From an uncultured Desulfobacter sp. (GTDB lineage: Bacteria > Desulfobacterota > Desulfobacteria > Desulfobacterales > Desulfobacteraceae): a stretch of DNA of 64,000 bases. The DNA lies in assembly GCF_963666675.1 (NCBI RefSeq), contig NZ_OY762929.1, positions 4,342,001-4,406,000 of the forward strand, given 5' to 3'. Of the stretch, positions 24,974-33,255 are shown one piece after another (positions within the stretch are counted from its first letter, which is position 1; every line of letters starts with the position of its first letter). The notes under the pieces are model-generated. The model had not been told where the DNA came from, searched no databases, and saw only the letters and a list, made by a program, of their open reading frames with translations. The position numbers were made by a program, and so were the translations under genes.

Positions 24974-25015
24974 AAACCGGGGGATGGGTTGTCCTGGCCA
25001 TCTCCCGGTTTTTTT
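24974..25015 (+). terminator. Rho-independent terminator of the DVU0772-like gene
   Basis: AAACCGGGGGATGG pairs with CCATCTCCCGGTTT across a 10-base loop, followed by a T run. It directly abuts the 122-bp palindromic repeat. Confidence 0.85.
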
Positions 25016-25016
25016 G

Positions 25017-25138
25017 TGTTTGAACGAAAAGCCGCCCACCTGCGGCGTTGCAGAAAAAGTTGTAATCCTCACAACCATAAAGTTGCTCCGGTTACAACTT
25101 TTTCTGCGCCTTGCATTGGGCACCTTTTCGTCCAAACA
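25017..25138. repeat. 122-bp palindromic element (MITE-like), copy A
   Basis: The ends are TGTTTGAACGAAAAG and CTTTTCGTCCAAACA. An inner stem AGAAAAAGTTGTAA pairs with TTACAACTTTTTCT. A second copy in opposite orientation is at 44270-44392. This copy sits between the 3' ends of two convergent genes, nine bases from the proC stop codon. Confidence 0.85.
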
Positions 25139-25146
25139 CTGAGGCG

Positions 25147-25998
25147 TTAATTTTCTGCGTTTTTGATAAAATCTTTTACCATCATGTCGCCCAGTTCCCT
25201 GGACCGTTTGGTCGCCGATTCAACGGCATTGATCAATGTTGTACGAAGCCCGCCCTGCTCCAGGGTATGAATACCGGCAATGGCGGTCCCCCCAGGAGAA
25301 GCCACACGGTCTTTGAGCTGTCCGGGATGCTCCCCGCTTTCAAGAAGCAGCTGGGCTGCACCCAAGACGGTCTGGGTGGATAAAAACAGGGAGTCTTTTC
25401 TGGACAGCCCCATTTTTACGCCGGCATCCGCCATGGCATCCACAATGGTAAAAATATATGCAGGCCCTGAGCCGCTTAATCCGGTGAACGCATCCATAAG
25501 CACGTTTTCCTGGATAAATACGGTTTTCCCCACAGAATCAAAAACCGCCCGGGCCATCTCCACATCACCTTCCTGGACAAATTCCCCTGCACACACCGCC
25601 GTGGCGCTCTCTTTTACAAATGCGCAGATATTTGGCATGGACCGGATCAGGCGCAGCTCCTTTTGAAGCCCTGCGGCAATGGCGGCCAAGGGCACACCAG
25701 CAGCAATGGAGATCACAAGCTTGGATTTATCCAGGGCCGGTGCCGTCTCTTTGAGTACGGAACCCAGGATCTGTGGTTTGGTGGCATAGATGATAATTTC
25801 TGATTTTTCACACACTTCAATATTGTCGGATGTGGTTAACACCCCGTATTTTTCCTGAACTGCATTGCGCGTCTCGGGGAAAATATCCGAGCAGATGATA
25901 TTTCCGGGTTTGGCGGCCTTGGACAGCACAAGTCCGCTGACCAGGGCCTCCCCCATGTTGCCGCAACCAATGAAACCAATTTTTTTATCCTGAAGCAT
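25147..25998 (-). CDS. proC: Pyrroline-5-carboxylate reductase
   Basis: 283 residues. An N-terminal Rossmann motif (IGFIGCGNMGEALVSGL, binds NAD(P)H) and the C-terminal signature GLSGSGPAYIF with VASPGGTAIAGI near residue 235. It reduces pyrroline-5-carboxylate to proline, the last step of proline synthesis, in the cytoplasm. The start is supported by AAGGAGG seven bases upstream. It is monocistronic with a recognisable promoter, and its 3' end abuts a 122-bp palindromic repeat. Confidence 0.96.
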   Translation of the reverse strand: MLQDKKIGFIGCGNMGEALVSGLVLSKAAKPGNIICSDIFPETRNAVQEKYGVLTTSDNIEVCEKSEIIIYATKPQILGSVLKETAPALDKSKLVISIAAGVPLAAIAAGLQKELRLIRSMPNICAFVKESATAVCAGEFVQEGDVEMARAVFDSVGKTVFIQENVLMDAFTGLSGSGPAYIFTIVDAMADAGVKMGLSRKDSLFLSTQTVLGAAQLLLESGEHPGQLKDRVASPGGTAIAGIHTLEQGGLRTTLINAVESATKRSRELGDMMVKDFIKNAEN

Positions 25999-26038
25999 TC
26001 CGCCTCCTTTTCTGGGCTGAAGTAATAATAAGGAGCCT

Positions 26039-26068
26039 ATACTATGGCCCAGCCTGAATTTGTGTCAA
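26039..26068 (-). promoter_or_regulatory. Sigma70-type promoter of proC
   Basis: On the minus strand, TTGACA, an 18-base spacer and TAGTAT, 41 bases upstream of the proC ATG. Confidence 0.55.
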
Positions 26069-26187
26069 GGCAAATATCATCTCATAAATAAGGTAATCTT
26101 AAACAACTTTTCTACAATTCGGTGCATATTTCAATCGATCCATACGGATCATAGCGAACTGGCCTTGATTTTGCTTAACGTGTTGAC

Positions 26188-26997
26188 ATGAAAATTGGCA
26201 CACAAAAACTGAGAACAAAGCTGGATCAGCTTTACGCGGCATATAACCGTAGACAGTATGTCGATCCTGATCCCTTACTGTTTTTGTACGACTATCCGGA
26301 TGTCCGGGACAGGGAGATTGCAGCCATCATTGCATCAAGCCTGGCATATGGCCGGGTGGCCATGATCATGCAGGCGGTATCGGCCGTGCTTGAAAACATA
26401 GGGCCTGACCTTCACGGGTTTGTCATGAATGCGGATCCAAAACGCATTGCCGGTATGTTTCAACACTTTAAATACAGGTTTGCCACAGGGGATCATTTAA
26501 TCGCCCTAATCATGGGCCTCCGAGCGGTTATTGCCGATGACGGCTCTCTGGAGGGCTGTTTTACGGCAGGGGAAACAGATCTATCCACAGGGCTTGCCCG
26601 GATCAGAAACCGGGTGGTGCAGGCCGGGGGGTCAGGACACCTTCTGGCTGATCCCGACAAAACCTCGGCCTGCAAGCGCAGCCACCTGTTTTTACGATGG
26701 ATGGTACGCAAGGATCAGGTGGACCCCGGGGGGTGGGCCAATGTATCGGCCGCAGCATTGACCTGCCCTGTGGATGCCCACATGTTTAAAATCGGCCATC
26801 TGCTTGGATTTACCAAACGAAAGAGTGCCGACAAGGTCTGTGCCGCCCAGATCACCGAAGGATTCAGGCGGATATGCCCCGAAGATCCTGTGAAATATGA
26901 TTTTTGCCTGACCCGATTCGGCATCCGAGACGGGCTTGATATATCTGAACTAAAACGTTTTTTAAAGGACGATAGCGATCATGTACAACGGATATGA
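26188..26997 (+). CDS. TIGR02757/DUF2400 family protein
   Basis: 269 residues, soluble. It resembles the TIGR02757 family by the segments YVDPDPLLFLYDYPDVRDREIAA and RWMVRKDQVDPGGW and by its length. The family is widespread in anaerobes and Bacteroidetes and has a HhH-like helical core, but its biochemical role is unknown to me. It overlaps sfsA by 17 bases, so the two are translationally coupled; a link to nucleic-acid metabolism is a guess from that coupling. Confidence 0.85.
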   Translation: MKIGTQKLRTKLDQLYAAYNRRQYVDPDPLLFLYDYPDVRDREIAAIIASSLAYGRVAMIMQAVSAVLENIGPDLHGFVMNADPKRIAGMFQHFKYRFATGDHLIALIMGLRAVIADDGSLEGCFTAGETDLSTGLARIRNRVVQAGGSGHLLADPDKTSACKRSHLFLRWMVRKDQVDPGGWANVSAAALTCPVDAHMFKIGHLLGFTKRKSADKVCAAQITEGFRRICPEDPVKYDFCLTRFGIRDGLDISELKRFLKDDSDHVQRI

Positions 26998-27706
26998 ACT
27001 GCCGCATCTCATCAAAGGCAAACTGGTAAAACGATATAAACGCTTTCTGGCCGATATTGAACTGGACACAGGAGAGGTGGTCACAGCCCACTGTCCCAAC
27101 TCAGGGTCCATGAAAGGCTGTGCCCGGCCGGGTGCAGAGGCATGGATCTCACAAAGCACCAACCCCAAGAGAAAGCTCAAATACACCTGGGAATTGACCC
27201 GGATTGACGGCACCTTCATCGGCATTAATACGCTGGTGCCCAACCGGCTGGTCAAAGCCTGTGTGGAGAATGATTTGATTGCGGAGCTTTCCGGTTACAG
27301 CCAGGTGAGGTCTGAAGTAAAAACCTCTGAACACACCCGCCTGGATCTGATGCTGGAAGACAACAACGGCAAACAGTGTTTTGTGGAAATCAAAAACTGC
27401 ACCCTGGTGGAAAACCGGGTGGCCAGATTCCCGGATGCCGTGACCACCCGGGGACAAAAGCATATCGAGGAACTTGTGGCCCTGGCCGCCAAGGGCCACC
27501 GGGCTGTTCTGTTTTTCCTTGTCCAGCGCACGGATGCCGATACATTCACGCCGGCTGCGGACATCGATCCCGAATATGCAAAAAAATTGATGCAGGCTAC
27601 ATTAGAGGGCGTTGAAATTATTGTCCGGGATGTTGTTTTTGATATGAATGCAGCTCCGGCACTGATTCGCCTGGATCGTTCCCTAAGAATGCTCGACGTC
27701 ATCTAA
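26981..27706 (+). CDS. sfsA: SfsA family DNA/RNA-binding nuclease-like protein
   Basis: 241 residues, usual family length. It shows the SfsA landmarks HCPNSGSMKG near residue 35, RLDLML and CFVEIKNCTL (PD-(D/E)xK-like core, about 115-140), and FPDAVTTRGQKH. Family members bind DNA; the E. coli protein was first described as a sugar fermentation stimulation factor. It overlaps the upstream TIGR02757 gene by 17 bases. Its last 24 bases overlap the remains of a receiver gene on the other strand. Confidence 0.94.
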   Translation: MYNGYELPHLIKGKLVKRYKRFLADIELDTGEVVTAHCPNSGSMKGCARPGAEAWISQSTNPKRKLKYTWELTRIDGTFIGINTLVPNRLVKACVENDLIAELSGYSQVRSEVKTSEHTRLDLMLEDNNGKQCFVEIKNCTLVENRVARFPDAVTTRGQKHIEELVALAAKGHRAVLFFLVQRTDADTFTPAADIDPEYAKKLMQATLEGVEIIVRDVVFDMNAAPALIRLDRSLRMLDVI

Positions 27707-27783
27707 TACCGAACGTATTTTGCCCAGCAGGGTTTTCATGGTAAAGGGTTTGGAAATAAAGTTGATGTTATCTTCCAGCGTAC
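27683..27783 (-). pseudogene. C-terminal fragment of a receiver domain
   Basis: Minus-strand frame ending at 27683 encodes LEDNINFISKPFTMKTLLGK followed by IRSVLDD, the last strand and helix of a receiver with its KPF lysine, and then stops. Nothing upstream is receiver-like: the frame runs directly into transposase remnants. It is a relic, probably of a hybrid kinase or regulator lost by insertion and deletion. Confidence 0.65.
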
Positions 27784-27784
27784 A

Positions 27785-28264
27785 TTCCGCACTCACTTTT
27801 AAGGAACTTCGTAGTCATCATAAAGGCCGTCGGACTATTTGTGGGCTTTTTTTCCAGCCAGGCAAGAGTTTCCCGCTGTTTTCACATGCAGTTTCAAGTT
27901 TTGCTCTATTAGCCGCCAGAGCAATAAAGAGAGGAGGAGGATTAGCCCAAGTGCTTCCACCCGTTTAGGTTTCTTCAGAAAGATGGCATTCACAATGGCT
28001 GGGTCTTTCAGGAACCCGAAATTTTTTTCGATTCCATCCTGTTCTTTGTAAAGCCAGGGGGAGTTCTCCCCCCGGCCACCCCTGTTCGTTAGCCTGGGCC
28101 GGATCGTTGGTTATGAGTATAAAGCAGCCCGCTTCAAGTCTGATCTTTTCTGTTTTCCCAGGATCTTCTTCGACAGTTGCCTTCAATTCATATTCAATGG
28201 ATTTCGGTTTTCGGGTCTCCCCATCATTTTGCAAGTTTGAAAGGGTGCAGGCGTTGTCCAAGAT
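27785..28264 (-). pseudogene. IS1634-type transposase remnant, frameshifted
   Basis: The 3' part of a transposase survives in at least three minus-strand frames. 28261 to about 28075 contains KSIEYELKATVEEDPGK and GCFILITND. About 28075-27835 contains LYKEQDGIEKNFGFLKDP and IFLKKPKRVEALGLILLLS. A last piece reads SPTAFMMTTKFL. These are the order and motifs of the C-terminal third of IS1634-family enzymes. The first frame break lies in a run of Gs near 28070. The 5' two thirds and both terminal repeats are missing, so it is dead. Confidence 0.7.
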
Positions 28265-28332
28265 ATTGTTTTTAGGGCCGATGCACCCCTGCTCTGATTT
28301 GCCGCCAATTTTTTAAATTTTTACGAACCCGA

Positions 28333-28360
28333 TTGACAAACTACCACCATGTAGTATCTT
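28333..28360 (+). promoter_or_regulatory. Sigma70-type promoter of the nifU-nifS operon
   Basis: TTGACA, a 16-base spacer and TATCTT, 60 bases before the nifU ATG. The spacer contains the inverted repeat ACTAC-N6-GTAGT, a possible repressor site placed between the boxes. Confidence 0.6.
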
Positions 28361-28419
28361 CTTGAAAACAATACACCTCGTCACTGGGGGTGACATTAAG
28401 GGGTAAAAGGAGAACAGAT

Positions 28420-28995
28420 ATGTGGAATTATTCAGAAAAAGTCATGGAGCACTTCTTGAAGCCAAGAAATGTTGGAGAGCTTGAAGGCGCCAACGCCGTT
28501 GGCGAAACAGGCTCATTGAACTGCGGCGATGCCCTGAGGCTGTACCTGAAGGTAAACGAAAATGAAAGAATCATTGACGCATCTTTTATGACGTTTGGCT
28601 GTGCGTCCGCCGTGGCCTCCTCTTCGGCGTTAACCGAAATAATCAAGGGCATGACCCTGGACGATGCCGCCAAAGTGACCAATGACGACATTGCCGATTA
28701 CCTGGGCGGGCTGCCCAAAGAAAAGATGCACTGTTCGGTCATGGGACAGGCTGCCCTTAAAAAAGCCATTGCCGATTTCCGCGGGATTCAGATCCTTGAA
28801 AAACATGGAGAAATGATATGCGAATGCTTTGATGTCACGGATCTTGAAATTATTGATGCCGTTAAAGCCAACGGCCTTGAGACCACCGAGGATGTCACCC
28901 ATTTTCTTAAAGCAGGCGGCGGTTGCGGCAAATGCCTGGACAGAATTGAAGATGTCATCCAAAAAACCCTGGAAACATCCTCGGTAGCGGATTGA
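28420..28995 (+). CDS. nifU: NifU-like Fe-S cluster scaffold with BFD-type [2Fe-2S] domain
   Basis: 191 residues. An IscU/NifU-N domain (about 1-125) has scaffold cysteines in GETGSLNCGDAL, GCASAVASSS and MHCSVM. A bacterioferredoxin-ferredoxin-like domain follows, with cysteines in CECFD and GGGCGKCLD. The C-terminal NfU domain of nitrogenase-type NifU is absent. It accepts sulfur from the cysteine desulfurase encoded next and assembles Fe-S clusters in the cytoplasm. ATG 28420 is preferred over an upstream start because AAGGAGA precedes it. No nif structural genes are nearby, so it is probably the general Fe-S assembly system. Confidence 0.93.
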   Translation: MWNYSEKVMEHFLKPRNVGELEGANAVGETGSLNCGDALRLYLKVNENERIIDASFMTFGCASAVASSSALTEIIKGMTLDDAAKVTNDDIADYLGGLPKEKMHCSVMGQAALKKAIADFRGIQILEKHGEMICECFDVTDLEIIDAVKANGLETTEDVTHFLKAGGGCGKCLDRIEDVIQKTLETSSVAD

Positions 28996-30179
28996 TGGAT
29001 AAAAGGTTTGATATGATCTACACCGACAATAACGCCACCACCCGGGTGGCCGACGAAGTGATCGAAGAGATGCTGCCTTATTTAGGACAATTTTACGGCA
29101 ACCCGTCTTCAATGTATGGGTTTGCCGAAACCGTAGGTACAAAAGTCCAGCAGGCCCGGGCAAAGGTGGCCGACCTGATCAATGCAGACCCTGACGAGAT
29201 CATTTTTACATCCTGCGGCACAGAAAGCGACAATGCAGCCATTAACGCGGCCCTCAACACATTCCCGCAAAAAAAACACATCATCACCACAGCGGTTGAA
29301 CATCCGGCCATCAGGAGTCTTTGCCTCCACTTAGAGGAAAAAAAAGGATACAAAGTAACCTTTGTCCCGGTGGACAAAAAGGGGCGGCTTGATCTTGATA
29401 CCCTGTATGGAGCCATGTCCGAAGATACCGCTGTTGTCTCGGTCATGTGGGCGAACAATGAAACCGGCGTGATCTTTCCCATTGCAGACATTGCAAAAAA
29501 AGCAAAGGATAAAGGCATCTGGTTTCATACGGATGCGGTCCAGGCCACGGGCAAAATACCCATTGACGTAAAGGCTGCCGGTGTGGATATGCTCTCTCTA
29601 TCAGGACATAAAATTCATGCCCCCAAGGGGATCGGTGTGCTCTATGTTAAACAAGGGATCAAATTTCCGCCCTTTCTGGTTGGCGGTCACCAGGAAAAGG
29701 GACGCAGGGGTGGCACGGAAAACACAGCCGCCATCATCGCCCTGGGCAAGGCCTGTGAACTGGCAAAGGACCATATTCCCCTGATGGATACCCAGGTTCG
29801 AGAACTCCGCGATTATCTTGAGACACAGCTTTTAAATGCCATTGCCGCAACTTCCGTGAACGGTGACAGGGAAAACCGCCTGCCAAACACCTTATCCATC
29901 GGATTTGATGCCGTTGAGGGAGAATCCATCCTCATGCTGATGAACCAGGCCGGCATATGCGCATCTTCGGGATCGGCTTGCACGTCGGGTTCCCTGGATC
30001 CGTCCCATGTACTCATGGCCATGGAGGTGCCCTTTAAATCCGCCCACGGCACCATTCGGTTTTCATTGTCCCACTATAATACCAAAGCAGAAATGGACAC
30101 CATTGTGGAAACCCTGGTCCCAGCCATAGACAGACTGCGGCAGATGTCACCATTCTGGAAAGACGGAAAAGTGGTGTAA
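28995..30179 (+). CDS. nifS: Cysteine desulfurase (NifS type)
   Basis: 394 residues from the ATG that overlaps the nifU stop (TGATG); an ATG at 29013 with AAAGG upstream is an alternative. It is a class V aminotransferase fold with the PLP lysine in LSGHKIHAPKG (about 205) and the persulfide cysteine in CASSGSACTSG (about 325), and a typical NifS N-terminus MIYTDNNATT. It takes sulfur from cysteine, releases alanine, and hands persulfide to NifU. Cytoplasmic, co-transcribed with nifU. Confidence 0.95.
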   Translation: MDKRFDMIYTDNNATTRVADEVIEEMLPYLGQFYGNPSSMYGFAETVGTKVQQARAKVADLINADPDEIIFTSCGTESDNAAINAALNTFPQKKHIITTAVEHPAIRSLCLHLEEKKGYKVTFVPVDKKGRLDLDTLYGAMSEDTAVVSVMWANNETGVIFPIADIAKKAKDKGIWFHTDAVQATGKIPIDVKAAGVDMLSLSGHKIHAPKGIGVLYVKQGIKFPPFLVGGHQEKGRRGGTENTAAIIALGKACELAKDHIPLMDTQVRELRDYLETQLLNAIAATSVNGDRENRLPNTLSIGFDAVEGESILMLMNQAGICASSGSACTSGSLDPSHVLMAMEVPFKSAHGTIRFSLSHYNTKAEMDTIVETLVPAIDRLRQMSPFWKDGKVV

Positions 30180-30236
30180 CTACAATCTTTTTGTGTGTTT
30201 TGCCGATTCCCACACTTAAATGCACTATTCTATGGA

Positions 30237-30274
30237 TTAAGGCCCATGGCCGTTATTCAGACCCTGGGCCTTAA
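30237..30274 (+). terminator. Stem-loop after nifS
   Basis: Perfect 10-bp arms TTAAGGCCCA and TGGGCCTTAA around an 18-base loop, 57 bases after the nifS stop. There is no T run, so it may stabilise the 3' end rather than terminate strongly. Confidence 0.45.
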
Positions 30275-30380
30275 ACCCGGTTGGCAAGCAAAAAATGGAC
30301 GGACCGTTTGCCGCCATGTTACACTCGCCCCAATTTATATCTGTGCCTGGTCTATTTAAGGTCAAAGGGAGAATACACAA

Positions 30381-32327
30381 ATGTCGCAATGTTTATGGGC
30401 CCCTGCCCCCGAACGCCGGACAAGCTCAAACATGTATCGATTTATGCAGCGGCTAAACCGTTCCCGGGGATTGGCTCTGGAAGGATATCAGGATCTGTAC
30501 ACCTGGTCGGTGAATCATATATCCGATTTCTGGGAAGAGGTGTGGAAAGAGACCGGGATTCATTATTCAAAATCTTACACCCGGGTGGTGGATGACGCGG
30601 CAAAAATGCCCGGGGCCAAATGGTTTGAAGGTGCACGGCTCAATTTTGCAGAAAACCTGCTCCGGTACCGGGACAGCCACACGGCGCTGATTTTTATCGG
30701 CGAAGATAAAATCCGGCGGACCATGAGCTATGCCGAGCGTTACCAACAGACGGCATCGGTGGCGGCCGCCTTAAGAGAGAGGGGCGTGGTGCCCGGTGAC
30801 CGGGTGGCAGGTTTCATGCCCAACATGCCTGAAACCATTATTTTCATGCTGGCGGCCACCAGTATCGGCGCAGTGTGGTCATCGTGCTCACCGGACTTCG
30901 GCATCAAGGGCGTTCTGGACCGGTTCGGACAAATTCAGCCCAAAGCGCTGGTGGCCGCTGACGGCTACTTTTTCAAGGGCAAATCGTTGTCGTGCCTGGA
31001 ACGGCTTGCCAGTATCACGGCACAGATCCCAAGCCTTGAAGCCCTGGTAGTGGTTCCCTATATCAGCGATTCTCCGGATATTTCAGGGGTGCCCAAGGCC
31101 GTGCGTTACAATGATTTCTGCGTAAAAAATCCTGACATGCAGTTTGAACAACTTGCCTTTGACCACCCCCTTTACATCATGTTCTCCTCGGGTACCACCG
31201 GGCCTCCCAAATGCATGGTACAAAGTGCCGGCGGGGTGCTGATCCAGCAGATGAAAGAATTGATGCTTCACACCGACCTGAAACGGGAGGACACCCTGTT
31301 CTACTTCACCACCTGCGGGTGGATGATGTGGAACTGGCTGACCTGCGGCCTGTCCCTGGGTGCCACACTGGTTCTTTTCGACGGCAACCCGTTTTACCCA
31401 AGGCCCGAAGCCTTGTGGCGCATGGCCCAAGAGGAAAAAATCACCATATTCGGTACATCCCCCGGGTATCTCGCGGCATTGCGAAATGCCGGTGTTTATC
31501 CTGGCCGGAAATTTGACCTGTCCAACCTACGCACCCTGCTCTCCACGGGTTCAGTCCTGTCTGCTGAAGATTTTTCCTTTATCTACGAAAAAATATCGAA
31601 TGACGTCCAGCTCGCTTCCATCTCCGGCGGGTCGGACCTTAACGGTTGCTTTGCCCTGGGCAATCCCCTGGACCCGGTATATGCAGGTGAACTCCAATGC
31701 CTGGGGCTTGGTATGAAGGTCGCCGCTTACGATCCGGCCGGAACACCCCAAATCGGCAAAAAAGGTGAACTGGTTTGCGAAAAGGCATTCCCGTCCATGC
31801 CGCTGATGTTCTGGGGAGATGAAGACGGATCCCGTTACCAATCGGCGTATTTTGATCAATATCCAGGTGTCTGGGCCCATGGGGACTTCATTGAAATTAC
31901 CGGACAGGGGCGCGTGATCATCTACGGCCGGTCGGATGCCACGCTAAATCCGGGCGGGGTGCGCATCGGTACGGCGGAAATCTACCGATGCCTTGAGCAG
32001 ATGCCGGAAATTGAGGATGCCGTGGTGGTGGGCCAGGACTGGAAAAATGATGTGCGGGTGATTCTGTTTGTCAAATTGGTCGACGGTGTTCCGTTAACAG
32101 ATGAACTGACTGAGGGCATCTGCGAACAGATCCGCAGCAAAATCTCGCCCAGACATGTACCGGCCAAGATTCTGCCCGTACCGGAGATTCCCTATACCCT
32201 GAACATGAAAAAGGTGGAACTGGCCGTAAGAAATGTCATCCGCGGCCGTCCGGTAAAAAACACAGATGCATTGAAAAATCCCGATGCCCTGGACTTTTTC
32301 AAAAACCGACCCGAATTAACCCAATAA
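30381..32327 (+). CDS. aacS: Acetoacetate-CoA ligase
   Basis: 648 residues, the usual length of acetoacetyl-CoA synthetases. The N-terminal family signature ...LWAPAPERRTSSNMYRFM precedes an ANL-superfamily core with the P-loop YIMFSSGTTGPPKC (about 265), TTCGWMMWNW, and a C-terminal hinge GRSDATLNPGGVRIGTAEIY. The catalytic lysine lies in a LNMKKVELAVR-like tail. It activates acetoacetate to acetoacetyl-CoA with ATP. In this context it could serve ketone-body or PHB turnover, or supply acyl precursors. The stop codon is the first part of a tandem structural repeat array. Confidence 0.93.
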   Translation: MSQCLWAPAPERRTSSNMYRFMQRLNRSRGLALEGYQDLYTWSVNHISDFWEEVWKETGIHYSKSYTRVVDDAAKMPGAKWFEGARLNFAENLLRYRDSHTALIFIGEDKIRRTMSYAERYQQTASVAAALRERGVVPGDRVAGFMPNMPETIIFMLAATSIGAVWSSCSPDFGIKGVLDRFGQIQPKALVAADGYFFKGKSLSCLERLASITAQIPSLEALVVVPYISDSPDISGVPKAVRYNDFCVKNPDMQFEQLAFDHPLYIMFSSGTTGPPKCMVQSAGGVLIQQMKELMLHTDLKREDTLFYFTTCGWMMWNWLTCGLSLGATLVLFDGNPFYPRPEALWRMAQEEKITIFGTSPGYLAALRNAGVYPGRKFDLSNLRTLLSTGSVLSAEDFSFIYEKISNDVQLASISGGSDLNGCFALGNPLDPVYAGELQCLGLGMKVAAYDPAGTPQIGKKGELVCEKAFPSMPLMFWGDEDGSRYQSAYFDQYPGVWAHGDFIEITGQGRVIIYGRSDATLNPGGVRIGTAEIYRCLEQMPEIEDAVVVGQDWKNDVRVILFVKLVDGVPLTDELTEGICEQIRSKISPRHVPAKILPVPEIPYTLNMKKVELAVRNVIRGRPVKNTDALKNPDALDFFKNRPELTQ

Positions 32328-32601
32328 CGGCCATGGCCGCCCTGACATATCAACTGCCAGACTTAAGCCCACAACGAAACACAATAGTAATTCAACAACT
32401 TATTGAAACTTTCATATAACGGCCATGGGCTGACTTGACATATCAGCACTGAAGGACAGCCCACAACGAAAGTTGAAAGAACTCAGTAACTTACTGAACT
32501 CTTTCATATAACGGCCATGGGCCGAGCCAGGCATATCATCTGGCAGGCTGCGGCCCACAACGAAAATTGAAAGAACTCAATAACTTATTAAACTCTTTCA
32601 T
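32324..32601. repeat. Three-unit tandem array of about 92-bp structured repeats
   Basis: The unit start ATAACGGCCATGG occurs at 32324, 32416 and 32508 (periods 92, 92; third unit 94). Each unit has a left hairpin around ACATATCA and a right hairpin ending CTCTTTCATATA. Units 2 and 3 differ in the left stem by a paired change (GGGCTG/CAGCCC against GGGCCG/CGGCCC), which favours selection for base-pairing. Unit 1 is more diverged. It begins inside the aacS stop codon and fills most of the 365-bp gap before the next gene; I see no coding frame. Confidence 0.85.
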
Positions 32602-32627
32602 ATAAAAAAAAATTGAAAAACCAAGAT

Positions 32628-32653
32628 AGGGCTCCTCTCACAGGGGGAGCCCT
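32628..32653 (-). terminator. Terminator of the DsrE-family gene
   Basis: AGGGCTCC and GGAGCCCT form a stem; on the minus strand a T-rich tail (TATCTTGGTTTTTC) follows, 39 bases after the stop of the DsrE-family gene. Confidence 0.6.
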
Positions 32654-32691
32654 CCCTGACGCTTAGACGTTCAGATTTCATACGAACGCCG

Positions 32692-33042
32692 CTAAAAATT
32701 AAAGACCTTTGCTTCGGCTGCCATATCAATTAAATGGGGGCCGCCGTCCAGCTGCATATTGGTGAAGAAACCGGCTTCATCAAGACCACGGTTTTTCGCG
32801 CACGGGGTACAGATCCCTGTGGTGACTTCATTTTCCACCAGATAGGGCAGGTAATCTGCCGGGCAGTCACCCGTGTCCGTTTTGATGCTCAGATCCCTGT
32901 CCTTATTGGCCCACATGACGCCACTGTCGATGAAAAACATATCCACATGATGCCCTTTGGAATGCGCGATTTTCGCAAACTGGAAACATCTTGTGGCAGA
33001 CTCATTATTATCCTTGCTGAGTACAAACAAAAAATTAGCCAT
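32692..33042 (-). CDS. DsrE-family sulfur-relay-like protein
   Basis: 116 residues from the ATG at 33042, chosen because AAAGGAG lies just upstream; the frame is open much further but without homology. It has the DsrE/DsrF Rossmann-like pattern (ANFLFVLSKDNNE, HHVDMFFIDSGV) and cysteines at C60, C78 and C81 (GICTPCAKNRGL), where related proteins carry sulfur on a conserved Cys. Probably cytoplasmic, in sulfur or redox handling. It is monocistronic with an excellent promoter and its own terminator. Confidence 0.85.
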   Translation of the reverse strand: MANFLFVLSKDNNESATRCFQFAKIAHSKGHHVDMFFIDSGVMWANKDRDLSIKTDTGDCPADYLPYLVENEVTTGICTPCAKNRGLDEAGFFTNMQLDGGPHLIDMAAEAKVFNF

Positions 33043-33090
33043 GACCTTTTCTCCTTTATACAGTGTGCTAAATTTATTGGTGCCTGCCTC

Positions 33091-33119
33091 TATAAACGCC
33101 GGGCGACTTTTTTTGTCAA
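33091..33119 (-). promoter_or_regulatory. Strong sigma70 promoter of the DsrE-family gene
   Basis: On the minus strand, TTGACA, an exact 17-base spacer and TTTATA. The start site would be near 33084, a leader of about 42 bases. Confidence 0.75.
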
Positions 33120-33255
33120 GGTTTTTAAGTGTTTCGGTTGACATTTCAAGGGGCTTCATCCTATACAGGTACTGGTGGTGTTCGAATATGTTTGAAGCGA
33201 TAGAAAAATAGTAAAAATCAGAAAATATTACGATAGGTTGTAGACCCATTTGAGT

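Noticed and set aside
30303..30320. TGGACGG...TTTGC before the acetoacetate-CoA ligase gene as a sigma54 promoter
   Set aside because: The spacing between GG and GC is one base too long, and the -24 block deviates.
32324..32601. The tandem array as a CRISPR or as integron attC sites
   Set aside because: The units differ throughout and have no spacer structure, no cas or integrase gene is near, and attC core words are not present.
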